A stretch of DNA of 64,000 bases from Croceimicrobium sp965279135 (GTDB lineage Bacteria > Bacteroidota > Bacteroidia > Flavobacteriales > Schleiferiaceae). The notes under the pieces were generated by a model. The model ran no database searches. It worked only from the letters and a program-made list of their open reading frames with translations, and was not told where the DNA came from. Where the stretch lies: NCBI GenBank assembly GCA_965279135.1, contig OZ257133.1:2604001-2668000 (forward strand), written 5' to 3'. Every line of letters begins with the position of its first letter. The first letter of the stretch is position 1. A program made the position numbers and the translations under genes. Shown here piece after piece: positions 35,146-43,643 of the stretch.

Positions 35146-36474
35146 TTAATACTCCAGAACCTCATCCTCCATCTTCTCGAGAGACTTACCCTTAGTCTCT
35201 GGCATCACGAAATGGGTAAACAGTAATTGAAGTACCATAAATGCTGCGAAAAAGGCAAATATGATCCAGGCTGGAATGGCATTGATTACGACCTCCCCTA
35301 ATAAGGTGATTAGGGCAGCTAGAACCCAATGCACACTTACCCCGAAAGACTGACCCTTTCCTCGCACTGCGTTGGGAAATATTTCAGCGATAAAAACCCA
35401 GATTACTGCACCTTGACCAATGGCATGCCCAGCGATGAAAACCAGAATAAAGACCAAACTAAATACCGGTGAGGCCCCACTGTAAAAAGCGTAAGCGATC
35501 ATTCCCAAACCTAAGATGTAAGCGACCGAACCAATGTACATTAGACTTCGTCGGCCAGTGCGATCAATTAATGCCAAACCGATCATAGTAAAAACAAGGT
35601 TGACCAAACCAATAGAAATGGAGCTCAATAAAGAATCACTGCTGGCAAAACCGGATTTCTCCAGAATCACCGGAGCGTAGTAAAGCACAAAATTGATCCC
35701 GGATAATTGGTTGAAAAAGGCAATACAAAAAGCGAGCATTAAGGGTCGATAGTACTTTTTCTGGAAAAGGACCTCCTTGGCTATTCCAAGCTTTGAGGAA
35801 TGGCTTTGGATTTCTGCCAGGCTCCTTTCGAAATTCTCCTCTCCTACCATATGCTTAAGCACTCCACGAGCTTCCTCAATGCGCCTCTTCATGACCAACC
35901 AGCGTGGAGAATGAGGCACTCCTAGAACAAGTAAGAGATATATAAAGGCCGGAACAGCCTCTACACCAAGCATAAATCGCCAATCATTTACCCCACCAAA
36001 ACCCTGCAGATAATAGTTAGAAACAAAGGCAAGCAGAATGCCGAGGACCAAATTAAATTGATAAAGGGCTACCAGCTTTCCGCGATTTTTAGCAGAACTT
36101 ATTTCTGATAGATAAGCGGGAGCAGCAACTGAAGAAGCGCCCACGCCAAGACCACCAATGAAGCGGAAAAAACTAAAACTGTAAGGGTCAGGAGCCAAAG
36201 CGGAGCCTAAGGCGGAAAGCAGATAGAGAACACCGATCCATATAAGGGTTCTTTTTCTTCCCAATCTATCGGTAGGAATACCTCCAAATAAGGCCCCAAT
36301 CACTGTGCCCCACAAGGCCATACTCATGATAAAGAAACCATGAAACCATGAACTGGTATGCCAAAGGTCTTTAATTGGCTCATTGGCGCCTGAAATGACT
36401 ACGGTATCGAAACCAAAGAGGAAACCGGCTAAGGCCACCGTCAGTGATGCAAGTATTGTAACTCGTTTATCCAT
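35146..36474 (-). CDS. Sugar porter (MFS, sugar/H+ symporter family)
   Basis: The 442-residue, 12-segment transporter carries the sugar porter marks: GGIPTDRLGRKRTLIWIG between segments 2 and 3, RFIGGLGVGASSVAAPAYLSEIS, and PETKGKSLEKMEDE at the C-terminus. Members move hexoses or pentoses, usually with H+ or Na+. Bacteroidota homologues include xylose and glucose transporters, but the residues that fix specificity cannot be judged here, so no sugar is named. It is transcribed alone on the minus strand. The 99 bases between it and the next gene, at 36574, hold an imperfect inverted repeat. Confidence 0.92.
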   Translation of the reverse strand: MDKRVTILASLTVALAGFLFGFDTVVISGANEPIKDLWHTSSWFHGFFIMSMALWGTVIGALFGGIPTDRLGRKRTLIWIGVLYLLSALGSALAPDPYSFSFFRFIGGLGVGASSVAAPAYLSEISSAKNRGKLVALYQFNLVLGILLAFVSNYYLQGFGGVNDWRFMLGVEAVPAFIYLLLVLGVPHSPRWLVMKRRIEEARGVLKHMVGEENFERSLAEIQSHSSKLGIAKEVLFQKKYYRPLMLAFCIAFFNQLSGINFVLYYAPVILEKSGFASSDSLLSSISIGLVNLVFTMIGLALIDRTGRRSLMYIGSVAYILGLGMIAYAFYSGASPVFSLVFILVFIAGHAIGQGAVIWVFIAEIFPNAVRGKGQSFGVSVHWVLAALITLLGEVVINAIPAWIIFAFFAAFMVLQLLFTHFVMPETKGKSLEKMEDEVLEY

Positions 36475-36573
36475 TTATTGCTAGGTGTTCAGGTCGTATT
36501 GTTTTCTGTTCTTCAAGGTCATACTAATTTACCCACCGTCGAGATCCTTTCGCATCAAGGAGCCAAGAGGATC

Positions 36574-37200
36574 TCAAATCTCTTTTATCCTTTCCTTTTG
36601 CAGTAAGAACCCATGATCCGCCCATTCCAACATGGGCCTATCTCCTTCGCTGTCGCCATAGGCATGAATTTCAGAGTAAACCTTACGATCATGAATCCGA
36701 ATGTTGAGACGCCGGACCTTCTCTTCCCCATAACAGTTCGGGCTGGCAAATTTGCCGCTTAACTTTCCGTCAATTACTTCAATCTCAGTGCTTAAATAGT
36801 CATTGATTCGGTAAACTCTCTCAACAAAAGCAGAAACAAGCGGGGCAAAATTGGCCGAGACTATCATAATCTCGGCACCCTCCTTCTGATAAGCACTAAT
36901 GCGATCTACTATAGCAGGATTAATTTCAGTGCCATTGAAGTGCCAGAAATCTTCCACCTTCCTTTTAAAATCAAGCTCATGTTCTCCACCGAATAGAATA
37001 CCAAACACTTTTTCTTTGGCCTTAGAGTTGTCCATCAACTTAAAAATGTAGGCCAATAAATAAGGGGATGCTAAAAGGGCCTTTATCAGAAATCTAAACT
37101 CTTTTAATCGATAGACGATGAATGTCAGGAAGATATCATCCTCCATCAGAGTTCCATCAAAATCCACCAAAACCAGGATCGGCTTTTTACTCTCCGGCAT
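36574..37200 (-). CDS. HAD-superfamily phosphatase (phosphoserine-phosphatase-like, HAD-IB)
   Basis: About 208 residues from MPESKKPILV; the in-frame ATG 21 bases upstream would extend deeper into the next gene. Motif I is LVDFDGTLMEDD, motif II MIVSANF, motif III probably the lysine in KLSGKF, and motif IV HAYGDSEGDRPML. The domain order is that of HAD-IB enzymes, such as phosphoserine phosphatase and the phosphatases that act after decaprenyl-phosphoribose synthesis. The start overlaps the end of the membrane protein gene by 14 bases. Its place beside a UbiA-type prenyltransferase suggests removal of the 5-phosphate from a lipid-linked pentose phosphate. Confidence 0.83.
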   Translation of the reverse strand: MPESKKPILVLVDFDGTLMEDDIFLTFIVYRLKEFRFLIKALLASPYLLAYIFKLMDNSKAKEKVFGILFGGEHELDFKRKVEDFWHFNGTEINPAIVDRISAYQKEGAEIMIVSANFAPLVSAFVERVYRINDYLSTEIEVIDGKLSGKFASPNCYGEEKVRRLNIRIHDRKVYSEIHAYGDSEGDRPMLEWADHGFLLQKERIKEI

Positions 37201-38353
37201 GCTTGGGTAGATTAAAATCAATCAACTGCTGAACCTCCTGCCATAGCGCTGGCTCTAGTAGAGTATCTCCCAACCAATATCCAAATGGGGCTAGAGCAAA
37301 TACTATTAATGCGGATAAATAAACATCCCTGCGAAATTCAAAATTCATCAAGCGCTCTAAGAATTGGGGGAATAGAGGTTTAAAACCCTTTAAGGCCTTC
37401 TCAGCCATACCTAACATTCCATTCTGGGAAATCAACAGATAGAAAAAGAAAAGGAGATAGAAATAGCGACCATAATCAATGGTCAAAAGAAATATAAGGG
37501 CATTAATGCCTATGTAGTAAACAATAAGCAATGCAGAAGCTCCGAATCGCTGGAGACTCAAAAAAACAATGGTGAAAAACGCAGCCATTCCAGGCATTGC
37601 ATAAATGGTTTCCCTTCTTCCAATCATCACCGAGAGATGCATTTTAAGGGTTTCCCATAAACCCTTACCCGAGAAACTATATAGGAAACGATCTTCCAAA
37701 CCGCTGATGCCGTATTGGGGCCAGAACTCCCGCTCGGGAACAAAATTCATTTGACCTTTAATCAGAATAACGGCACCATAACCTCCCAAAATCAATAGAA
37801 CCGCCAGTAACTGAGCTGGTTTATGCTCCTTCCAGGCACGCAGCAGTAAATCCAAGATGAAGGGGAAATACAGAAGCAAGGCAAGCTCATGCACAAAGGC
37901 TAGCACGGCAATTAATAAATAAAAAAGTAGGTCTCTTTGTCTGCGGAAGAGGAAATATAGTGCCGGAAGCAATATGAAGATTTCTCTGTCTAATCCGGGC
38001 ATTAAAAAGAAGCCGCCCATCAGAATAAGAAAGACCTCCGTCGACTTAAAGGATTGCAACAAACGAGGAAAAACTATCAGGTACGCAAAAGCGAAAAACA
38101 CCAGCAATAGAACCGAATAAAACTGAACCGCATCAATCCCCCAGGACTGCAGTAAGATGAGTTTTTCCCCGATAAGTCCCCTCCGAATTTGACCTCCGCT
38201 AAAGCTGAAGAAATTGTCGGAACGAAAAGCAAAGGCCAAATCAGAACCTAACCAGGGTGCTAGTAAAGTTTGACCATGCCTCCAAAGAACTACTACAAAG
38301 ACCAGGTAGTAAGCCAATTTCGTATACCAGGGGTGTTCAGAAAACTTAAACAT
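37187..38353 (-). CDS. Multi-pass membrane protein, possibly lipid-linked sugar transferase
   Basis: The 388-residue protein has about ten hydrophobic segments. Near the N-terminus, after segment 1, lies DLAFAFRSDNFFSFSGGQIRRGLIGEK, with acidic and basic residues in the first long outer loop, a typical position for catalytic residues of GT-C enzymes. Later segments contain FVHELALLLYFPFILDLLL and LTIDYGRYFYLLFF. It overlaps the HAD phosphatase gene by 14 bases and the UbiA gene by eight, so the three are one operon. An arabinofuranosyl- or ribosyl-type transferase using polyprenyl-phospho-sugar is a reasonable hypothesis; EpsG-like proteins are another possibility. Confidence 0.58.
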   Translation of the reverse strand: MFKFSEHPWYTKLAYYLVFVVVLWRHGQTLLAPWLGSDLAFAFRSDNFFSFSGGQIRRGLIGEKLILLQSWGIDAVQFYSVLLLVFFAFAYLIVFPRLLQSFKSTEVFLILMGGFFLMPGLDREIFILLPALYFLFRRQRDLLFYLLIAVLAFVHELALLLYFPFILDLLLRAWKEHKPAQLLAVLLILGGYGAVILIKGQMNFVPEREFWPQYGISGLEDRFLYSFSGKGLWETLKMHLSVMIGRRETIYAMPGMAAFFTIVFLSLQRFGASALLIVYYIGINALIFLLTIDYGRYFYLLFFFYLLISQNGMLGMAEKALKGFKPLFPQFLERLMNFEFRRDVYLSALIVFALAPFGYWLGDTLLEPALWQEVQQLIDFNLPKHAGE

Positions 38354-39209
38354 AGTAGATCAAAAATGCGAAGGAACCTACCCAAAGTAAAAAGACCAGC
38401 TGTAAGAAATGATCTTTCAAAATAATCTTAACCGGATTATAGGTCTTCTTATGTACATATAGCAACTGCAAATACCTTAAGACTCCAAGCAGAACCGGAA
38501 AAACGGTGAAATATGAATTCTCACCGAGTCGCTGCACACTAAGTGGTTGGGTGATGTAAATGATATAACAAACTACTAATACAGCACTAAAAATAGAAAG
38601 GGCTATTTTCAAAAAATCAGCATTGTATCCATTAATGCTCTTCCGTGATATGAGACCTTTCTCTGTTGACACTTCTATATCATCCAGCCGCTTGGCCATC
38701 GCCTGAAACATAGAGAGCAGGAACACCATCATCATGAGCCATTTGGAAATCAGAATTCCAGTAACCATATGGCCAGCTTCAATACGAAGAATAAAACCCA
38801 AGCTAACGATACTAATGTCTAAAATGGCAATGTGTTTCAGCCCTCCTGAATAAGCAAGGTTCAAGATTAAATATGCACCCAAAACATAAAAAAGACCTCG
38901 ATCGAAAAACCATGATCCTGCCAAAGCAATTAGAACGCATATTATCCCAATTATCAAGGCACGATTAACCGGAACAGCTCCGGAGGCAATCGGCCTATTT
39001 TGCTTAGTAGGATGCTGTCGATCCTCTTCAACATCCTGGATATCATTAAAAATGTAAATGGCACTTGCCATTAGGGAAAAGAAGATAAAGGCCACTCCGC
39101 TTCTAAAAGCTACATCACCGGTAAGCAGCATACCGGAGAAGAAAGCGGGCATAAAAATGTAGAAGTTCTTGACGTAATTGTTTACACGCAAGAGCTTGAG
39201 ATAGATCAT
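38346..39209 (-). CDS. UbiA-family prenyltransferase, decaprenyl-phosphate phosphoribosyltransferase-like
   Basis: About 287 residues from MIYLKLLRVN; the longer in-frame start lacks family similarity. The first Asp-rich motif is NDIQDVEEDRQHPTKQNRPIASG, in the N-D-x-x-D-x-x-x-D form and followed by P-x-K-x-N-R-P-I-A-S-G, as in UbiA proteins of the DPPR-synthase group, and the second includes AKRLDDIEVS. About nine membrane segments follow the usual UbiA plan. DPPR synthase joins phosphoribosyl pyrophosphate to a polyprenyl phosphate, giving a lipid-linked ribose phosphate. The phosphatase and membrane protein downstream in the operon match that pathway. No epimerase genes (DprE1/2) are in the window. 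Confidence 0.8.
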   Translation of the reverse strand: MIYLKLLRVNNYVKNFYIFMPAFFSGMLLTGDVAFRSGVAFIFFSLMASAIYIFNDIQDVEEDRQHPTKQNRPIASGAVPVNRALIIGIICVLIALAGSWFFDRGLFYVLGAYLILNLAYSGGLKHIAILDISIVSLGFILRIEAGHMVTGILISKWLMMMVFLLSMFQAMAKRLDDIEVSTEKGLISRKSINGYNADFLKIALSIFSAVLVVCYIIYITQPLSVQRLGENSYFTVFPVLLGVLRYLQLLYVHKKTYNPVKIILKDHFLQLVFLLWVGSFAFLIYYV

Positions 39210-39257
39210 TTTGCTTGGCTTACAAGCGGAAAGATACAATGATTTTCGGGCCACCAA

Positions 39258-39287
39258 ACAAAAAAAGCCTCCGCTTAGGGGAGGCTT
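39258..39287 (-). terminator. Intrinsic terminator after the padR operon
   Basis: On the minus strand an 8-base stem (AAGCCTCC with GGAGGCTT, positions 39280-39287 and 39265-39272) with a 7-base loop is followed by a run of T. It sits about 20 bases after the stop of the gene at 39307 and before the UbiA gene start at 39209, so it separates two operons. Confidence 0.8.
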
Positions 39288-39306
39288 CTAATTGAACATT
39301 TTAGGA

Positions 39307-39918
39307 TTAAGCTTCAATCGATTTCCGATACGAACTCAGGAAAAAAAGCGGTAAAAATCCAATCACAAACAGAAAGGCACCGCTAATAAAAACTACCCCT
39401 GCACCCATTAAGTGTAAAGACTTCATTACCGTACCGAGGGCTACTAATACACCGGATATTAAACCTAAAACCAGCTTCCACCTATCAAGTGGCTTTTGCA
39501 CCATACGATACTTATAGCGATCAATAGTCCACAAGGGTAGGTAGACCAAAAGTGCCACCAAGCTCCCTGCTCCCAGCAGAAAATTCGCCCCAGGCCAGTG
39601 AAACAACTTAAACACCACCCCGCTACTAAAGGCCATGGTACTTATTAGCCCAATGATAAAAATGAATCGTTTCATGAAAATCATTTTTTTAAAATTCAAC
39701 AAATAGATAGTCTCTTCTTCAATGCGCTCCAAACCTTCAGGAGAAAGGAGTTGAATCGCTTCTTCCAGCTGAGTTTCGAAATCACGTTTTTCCTTGCCAT
39801 GCTCATGCAAATAGCAGTAGATATGGTCGATCAAATCTTCTGCAAGCCCCGGTACTTGAAATTTGTGGGCAGTAACTCTTTTGCGAATGGCTTCTTCTTG
39901 CGCTTCACTGATCTTCAT
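39307..39918 (-). CDS. Membrane protein co-transcribed with a PadR regulator
   Basis: The 203-residue protein has a soluble N-terminal part of about 75 residues rich in Glu (FQVPGLAEDLIDHIYCYLHEHG) and then four hydrophobic segments, including SGVVFKLFHWPGANFLLGAG. The N-terminal part resembles the short helical domains found before membrane regions in proteins regulated by PadR. The motif FKLFHWPGAN also occurs in other Bacteroidota membrane proteins such as the GldL family, but the rest does not match GldL. It overlaps the PadR gene by four bases, so PadR probably controls its own operon and this product. Function unknown. Confidence 0.72.
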   Translation of the reverse strand: MKISEAQEEAIRKRVTAHKFQVPGLAEDLIDHIYCYLHEHGKEKRDFETQLEEAIQLLSPEGLERIEEETIYLLNFKKMIFMKRFIFIIGLISTMAFSSGVVFKLFHWPGANFLLGAGSLVALLVYLPLWTIDRYKYRMVQKPLDRWKLVLGLISGVLVALGTVMKSLHLMGAGVVFISGAFLFVIGFLPLFFLSSYRKSIEA

Positions 39919-40253
39919 GCTAGAGAAACTTTTAGCGATAAAACATCATTGAGAGTCGCAATAAAATCCCGAATCTCCTGTAGGGAATCCTTTTGCTTCA
40001 GTTTACCGGAACCGGTTAACTGGTAATACTTCCGCATCCTTTTGCCAACAGCTTCTTCGCGATATTCAAGCAATCCATCCTTGAGCATTTTCTGTAATGC
40101 CGGATAAAGAGACCCATCCTTTAAATGAATCTTATCTCCGGAAAGCTCCTTTACCTTCTGGGAGATTTCATAACCGTACATGCTCCCTTGTTCTGCTAGG
40201 AGCTTCAAAATGATTACCTGAAGCGTGCCTTTTAAAAGTTCTTTCGAATACAT
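39915..40253 (-). CDS. PadR-family transcriptional regulator
   Basis: About 112 residues from MYSKELLKGT; the 11-codon upstream extension lies inside the promoter region. The winged-helix domain has TLQVIILKLLAEQGSMYGYEISQKV and DGSLYPALQKMLKDGLLEYR, the L-x-x-x-x-x-Y-G-Y-E-I and G-x-L-Y-P-x-L marks of PadR. PadR proteins repress nearby operons and release DNA on binding a ligand or a signal. An inverted repeat ATACAT/ATGTAT-type operator lies 24 bases upstream of this start. The partner gene for a membrane protein starts within four bases of the stop. Confidence 0.92.
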   Translation of the reverse strand: MYSKELLKGTLQVIILKLLAEQGSMYGYEISQKVKELSGDKIHLKDGSLYPALQKMLKDGLLEYREEAVGKRMRKYYQLTGSGKLKQKDSLQEIRDFIATLNDVLSLKVSLA

Positions 40254-40276
40254 AGAGCAATAATACATAAAATATC

Positions 40277-40299
40277 TATACATCATAATTCTATGTATA
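40277..40299. promoter_or_regulatory. Candidate PadR operator
   Basis: TATACAT at 40277-40283 and its exact reverse complement ATGTATA at 40293-40299 are separated by nine bases. It lies 24 bases upstream of the padR start and directly beside a plus-strand TATTTTTG at 40300-40307, so a protein bound here could control both directions. The ATGT/ACAT core is known from PadR sites, though these are normally written ATGT-N8-ACAT. Confidence 0.45.
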
Positions 40300-40307
40300 T
40301 ATTTTTG
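40300..40307 (+). promoter_or_regulatory. Candidate -7 element for the 40357-47069 gene run
   Basis: TATTTTTG matches TAnnTTTG exactly. No TTG is present 19 bases upstream; instead the inverted repeat at 40277-40299 fills the -33 region. Transcription would begin near 40312, with a leader of about 45 bases before the first ATG at 40357. Confidence 0.4.
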
Positions 40308-40356
40308 GAGACACTGTAATTTTCAATGCCAACCATGCACTAATTAGAAAAAAGAC

Positions 40357-40557
40357 ATGGATAAGAAACAGAAGCAAACTTTTAGAGTGCTCATTACAAT
40401 TGGTACTCTAGGTACCCTGGCCGCTCTATTCAACATTTTTTGGAATAGCGACACCGATTGGTATATCGATATCCTTAGTTTAGTGGCGAGCATGTCCCTC
40501 ATCTACGGGGCTCAGCAATTGAAGCAGGGAAATGAACAAAACAATTTGGAGTCTTAG
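40357..40557 (+). CDS. Small membrane protein of unknown function
   Basis: The 66-residue protein starts MDKKQKQTFRVLI and has two hydrophobic segments, VLITIGTLGTLAALFNIFW and IDILSLVASMSLIYGAQQL, with charged ends. Its 3' end overlaps the start of the following esterase gene by 26 bases in a different frame. Its small size makes functional assignment impossible. It is supported as a gene by the -7 element upstream, the overlap coupling and the plausible composition of the product. Confidence 0.5.
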   Translation: MDKKQKQTFRVLITIGTLGTLAALFNIFWNSDTDWYIDILSLVASMSLIYGAQQLKQGNEQNNLES

Positions 40558-41668
40558 CCTTATTTTCTTGGCTGTAGGGAATCTCAGCTTATCTGCTCAA
40601 AATACCCTAATACTAAAGTTTGAGGGGCTTGAGAGACCAAAAGGTCCAATATTTCTAGCGGGAAATTTCAACCAATGGAATCCTGCTGATAGCAACTTCC
40701 TATTTATCGCTGATACTCTGAGAATAGATCTGTCGATGGAAAGAATTGAAGCTAAGCTTACCGGGGGAAGTTGGGATAAAGCTGAGGCTGATGCCAACGG
40801 CGGACAAAGACCTAATCGATCCATCCTCCTCGAAAACCGCGATACGATTGCTTTAAGGTGGTATGCTTGGGAAAAGCATGAGGAGCATCCACCGAGAGGT
40901 GTGGAACTTATTGAATCTTTAGATTACTATGGAGGCTCCAAGAAAGTATGGGTTTATCTGCCCCCTGCTTATATCAATAAAGATCAAAGATTCCCGGTCT
41001 TCTACCTCCATGATGCACAAAACCTCTTTTCCGGCCTTCGCGGATCAGACCTAAAATGGCGGCTGGCGCATGCTTTGGATAGTCTCAACCTGCCCTTAAT
41101 AATCGTAGGCATAGAGCATGGCGGAGTGAATAGAATAAATGAACTCTCCTTATTTAAAAATGGAAGGTATGGCGGTGGACAAGGAATCCGATATCTACAA
41201 TACATTGAAGAGGTATTGATCCCCTATATCGATAGCAACTACCGAAGTATTAGGGATGCGAGGTTCCGATTTATTGGTGGTAGCTCCCTAGGGGGATTAA
41301 TATCGATGAGCGCATTAGCCAAATTCCCAAATAGCTTTAGTGGCGCATTGGTGTTTTCACCGGCCTATTGGTTCAATCCGGAAATACTAAGTCTAATATC
41401 TACTGCCCCTCTCGCCGAGGAGGCTTCTGTTTACCAAATGATCGGAGATTCCGAAGGCGATCACCCAGCATTTATGATTGATCAAATGTACCGATGCGAC
41501 TCCATACTCAAGGAACGAAGACCTCATTGGCAGCTTCAATATAAAGTGGTTGCAGGAGGACAACATAATGAAGACCTTTGGCAAGCTGAACTACCGGAAG
41601 CACTAATTTGGTTTTTCCGGCAAGCCCCTTTAAAAGAATACCTGGAGAATGTCCGAGGATCAAGATAA
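40532..41668 (+). CDS. Secreted esterase-family protein with an N-terminal CBM48-like domain
   Basis: The 378-residue protein has a signal peptide (MNKTIWSLSLIFLAVGNLSLSAQ), then a domain at residues about 25-115 with KGPIFLAGNFNQWNPADSNFLF, the typical text of glycogen-binding/E-set (CBM48-like) modules, then a putative esterase domain (PF00756) from about 120 with PVFYLHDAQNLF and the nucleophile loop RFIGGSSLGGLISMSAL. The catalytic serine is in GSSLGG, and the histidine is probably in VAGGQHNEDLW. Related enzymes hydrolyse esters of sugars or siderophores; the substrate is unknown. The last 20 bases overlap the dCMP deaminase gene. Confidence 0.8.
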   Translation: MNKTIWSLSLIFLAVGNLSLSAQNTLILKFEGLERPKGPIFLAGNFNQWNPADSNFLFIADTLRIDLSMERIEAKLTGGSWDKAEADANGGQRPNRSILLENRDTIALRWYAWEKHEEHPPRGVELIESLDYYGGSKKVWVYLPPAYINKDQRFPVFYLHDAQNLFSGLRGSDLKWRLAHALDSLNLPLIIVGIEHGGVNRINELSLFKNGRYGGGQGIRYLQYIEEVLIPYIDSNYRSIRDARFRFIGGSSLGGLISMSALAKFPNSFSGALVFSPAYWFNPEILSLISTAPLAEEASVYQMIGDSEGDHPAFMIDQMYRCDSILKERRPHWQLQYKVVAGGQHNEDLWQAELPEALIWFFRQAPLKEYLENVRGSR

Positions 41669-42089
41669 ACAAAGGAAATACGACGTAGCTTATTTACGAA
41701 TGGCACGAGAATGGGCCAAACTATCCTATTGCAATAGACGACAAGTCGGTGCCCTGATAACCAAAGATCGAATGATTGTTTCCGATGGTTATAATGGAAC
41801 CCCAAGCGGCTTTGAAAACTTTTGTGAGGATGAAGAGGGCTACACAAAATGGTATGTACTTCATGCAGAGGCGAACGCAATCTTAAAAATGGCCGGTTCC
41901 ACCAACTCCAGTCAGGGAGCTACCCTCTACCTCACCCTTTCTCCCTGTAAAGAATGCAGTAAATTAGTGCATCAATCTGGTATTAAACGATTGGTATACC
42001 TAGAGCGTTATAAGGACGACAGTGGCCTGCAATTCTTAGAAAAGGCCGGTGTAGAAATAGTACAGATAAGCGCAGAAGATCTTGAATAA
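41649..42089 (+). CDS. dCMP/deoxycytidylate deaminase family protein
   Basis: The 146-residue enzyme has the zinc motif VLHAEANAIL (H-A-E) and TLSPCKECSKLV (P-C-x-x-C), which bind catalytic zinc, and an N-terminal RRQVGALITKDRMIVSDGYNG segment that forms the substrate-binding strand of the ComEB/dCMP deaminase group. It deaminates dCMP to dUMP, feeding thymidylate synthesis, although late-competence ComE-type relatives have the same fold. The start at 41649 is inside the end of the esterase gene. The stop overlaps the protease gene start by eight bases. Confidence 0.88.
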   Translation: MSEDQDKQRKYDVAYLRMAREWAKLSYCNRRQVGALITKDRMIVSDGYNGTPSGFENFCEDEEGYTKWYVLHAEANAILKMAGSTNSSQGATLYLTLSPCKECSKLVHQSGIKRLVYLERYKDDSGLQFLEKAGVEIVQISAEDLE

Positions 42090-43638
42090 AGGCAAAAACT
42101 TATATCCCATACTGCTCGGTTTAGCGGTAGTATTTGGCATTTTCCTGGGGTTGTTTTTCAACTTCCCTCATCAAACCGTGGTGCTCAACGATCGCAGCGA
42201 GCGGGAGCAAAAGATTCGCCAAATCATCGATTACATCGATTATGAATACGTGGATCAGGTTAATACCGATAGTCTCCTGGATCAAACAATCTCCGAACTT
42301 CTACATCATCTCGACCCACACAGCACCTATATCCCTGAAGATCAGGTTAGCGCCAATGAAGAATCTATTCGGGGAAGCTTTGTAGGTATTGGTATAGAGT
42401 TTAAGATTTATAAAGACAGTCTAGCCGTTGTACAAATAATGCCAGGCGGACCATCCGAAAAGGCTGGCATTCAACCCGGTGATCGAATCCTGTTGGCAGA
42501 TTCAATTCAGCTGCATGGTCCTAAGCTGAATAGCAAGCTTGTGGTCGGAACACTGAAAGGTCCTCGAGGAACTAAAGTGAATCTTAAGGTTTATCGCCCT
42601 TCCAATGATCAGGAGTTTCAAGTTCCTATTAGAAGAGGTGAAGTGGATTTAAACTCGGTGAGCTCGGCCTTTTTAATCAATGACACTACCGGACTAATTA
42701 AACTTAACAAGTTCACCGCTCGCAGTGCTGATGAAATACATGAGGCCTTAAGGGACCTACAAAACCAAGGTGCACAAAACATAGTATTGGATTTACGCGA
42801 CAATCCGGGAGGATTACTTTCTGCAGCTGAAGAAATTAGTGATGAATTCCTCACTAAGGGAAAAATGATTGTCTTCACCAAGAATCGCGATGGTCAGGTG
42901 GATGAAATCTATGCCAATCGTAGAGGCTTATATGAAACAGGTGACTTAGTCGTTTTAATCAATCGCGGATCAGCTTCAGCCAGCGAAATTGTAGCAGGGG
43001 CGATGCAGGATCATAAAAGAGCGAAAATCGTTGGCCGCAGATCCTTTGGAAAGGGATTAGTTCAGGAAGAAATAACCCTGAAGGATGGTTCAAAAATGCG
43101 ACTTACCACCCAGCGCTATTACACCCCAAACGGCCGTTCCATTCAGCGGGATTATGAGACCTATAACGACAGTTATTACTTCCATGGAAACACCGGTTCT
43201 TTAGAAGGTGAATCAGCGGTGTTATTGCCAGACTCAGCAGAATTTAAAGGGAAGCGTAATGAAGGAGGAATTCTTCCTGATCGAGAAGTTGGATACGATA
43301 CAACCGGCTCCACACGCCTTCTGTATCATCTTGCAATGACAGTTAATCTGGACGAACAGGCCTTTGAATATGTGGATGAAGAGCGAATAGAATTGGCGCG
43401 CTGGACGCCAGATAGCTTTGTAAACTTTTGGCATGCCGATAGCGCCGTTTATGACCGGTTCTTTGGTACGCCGGTGGCAAAACGGATTGCAGAAGCTGAT
43501 TCAGTTCAAGTTGAAGTATTGGCCAATCGGCTTAAAGCATTTATCGCATATAATCGTTTTGGTAACTCGGCCTATCAGAGAGTTTTTGCTCAAGACGACC
43601 CCTACATTTTAGAAGCTCTAGAAGCCTTAAAAGACTAA
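42082..43638 (+). CDS. S41-family C-terminal processing peptidase
   Basis: The 518-residue protein starts at TTG (42082, MNKGKNLYPI), eight bases before the end of the upstream gene; no better start is in frame. One N-terminal hydrophobic segment anchors it, then come a PDZ domain (GIGIEFKIYKDSLAVVQIMPGGPSEKAG) and the S41 catalytic domain with NPGGLLSAAEEI, NRGSASASEIVAGAMQ and RRSFGKGLVQEE, which provide the Ser-Lys pair. It acts in the periplasm, processing or degrading proteins from their C-termini. A C-terminal extension of about 90 residues is present, as in other Bacteroidota members. Confidence 0.92.
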   Translation: MNKGKNLYPILLGLAVVFGIFLGLFFNFPHQTVVLNDRSEREQKIRQIIDYIDYEYVDQVNTDSLLDQTISELLHHLDPHSTYIPEDQVSANEESIRGSFVGIGIEFKIYKDSLAVVQIMPGGPSEKAGIQPGDRILLADSIQLHGPKLNSKLVVGTLKGPRGTKVNLKVYRPSNDQEFQVPIRRGEVDLNSVSSAFLINDTTGLIKLNKFTARSADEIHEALRDLQNQGAQNIVLDLRDNPGGLLSAAEEISDEFLTKGKMIVFTKNRDGQVDEIYANRRGLYETGDLVVLINRGSASASEIVAGAMQDHKRAKIVGRRSFGKGLVQEEITLKDGSKMRLTTQRYYTPNGRSIQRDYETYNDSYYFHGNTGSLEGESAVLLPDSAEFKGKRNEGGILPDREVGYDTTGSTRLLYHLAMTVNLDEQAFEYVDEERIELARWTPDSFVNFWHADSAVYDRFFGTPVAKRIAEADSVQVEVLANRLKAFIAYNRFGNSAYQRVFAQDDPYILEALEALKD

Positions 43639-43643
43639 ACAAA

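Noticed and set aside
36541..36575. Inverted repeat GAGATCC/GGATCTC after the HAD phosphatase gene as a terminator
   Set aside because: The stem is seven bases but the loop is 21 bases and no T run follows on the minus strand. It is left as a weak repeat.
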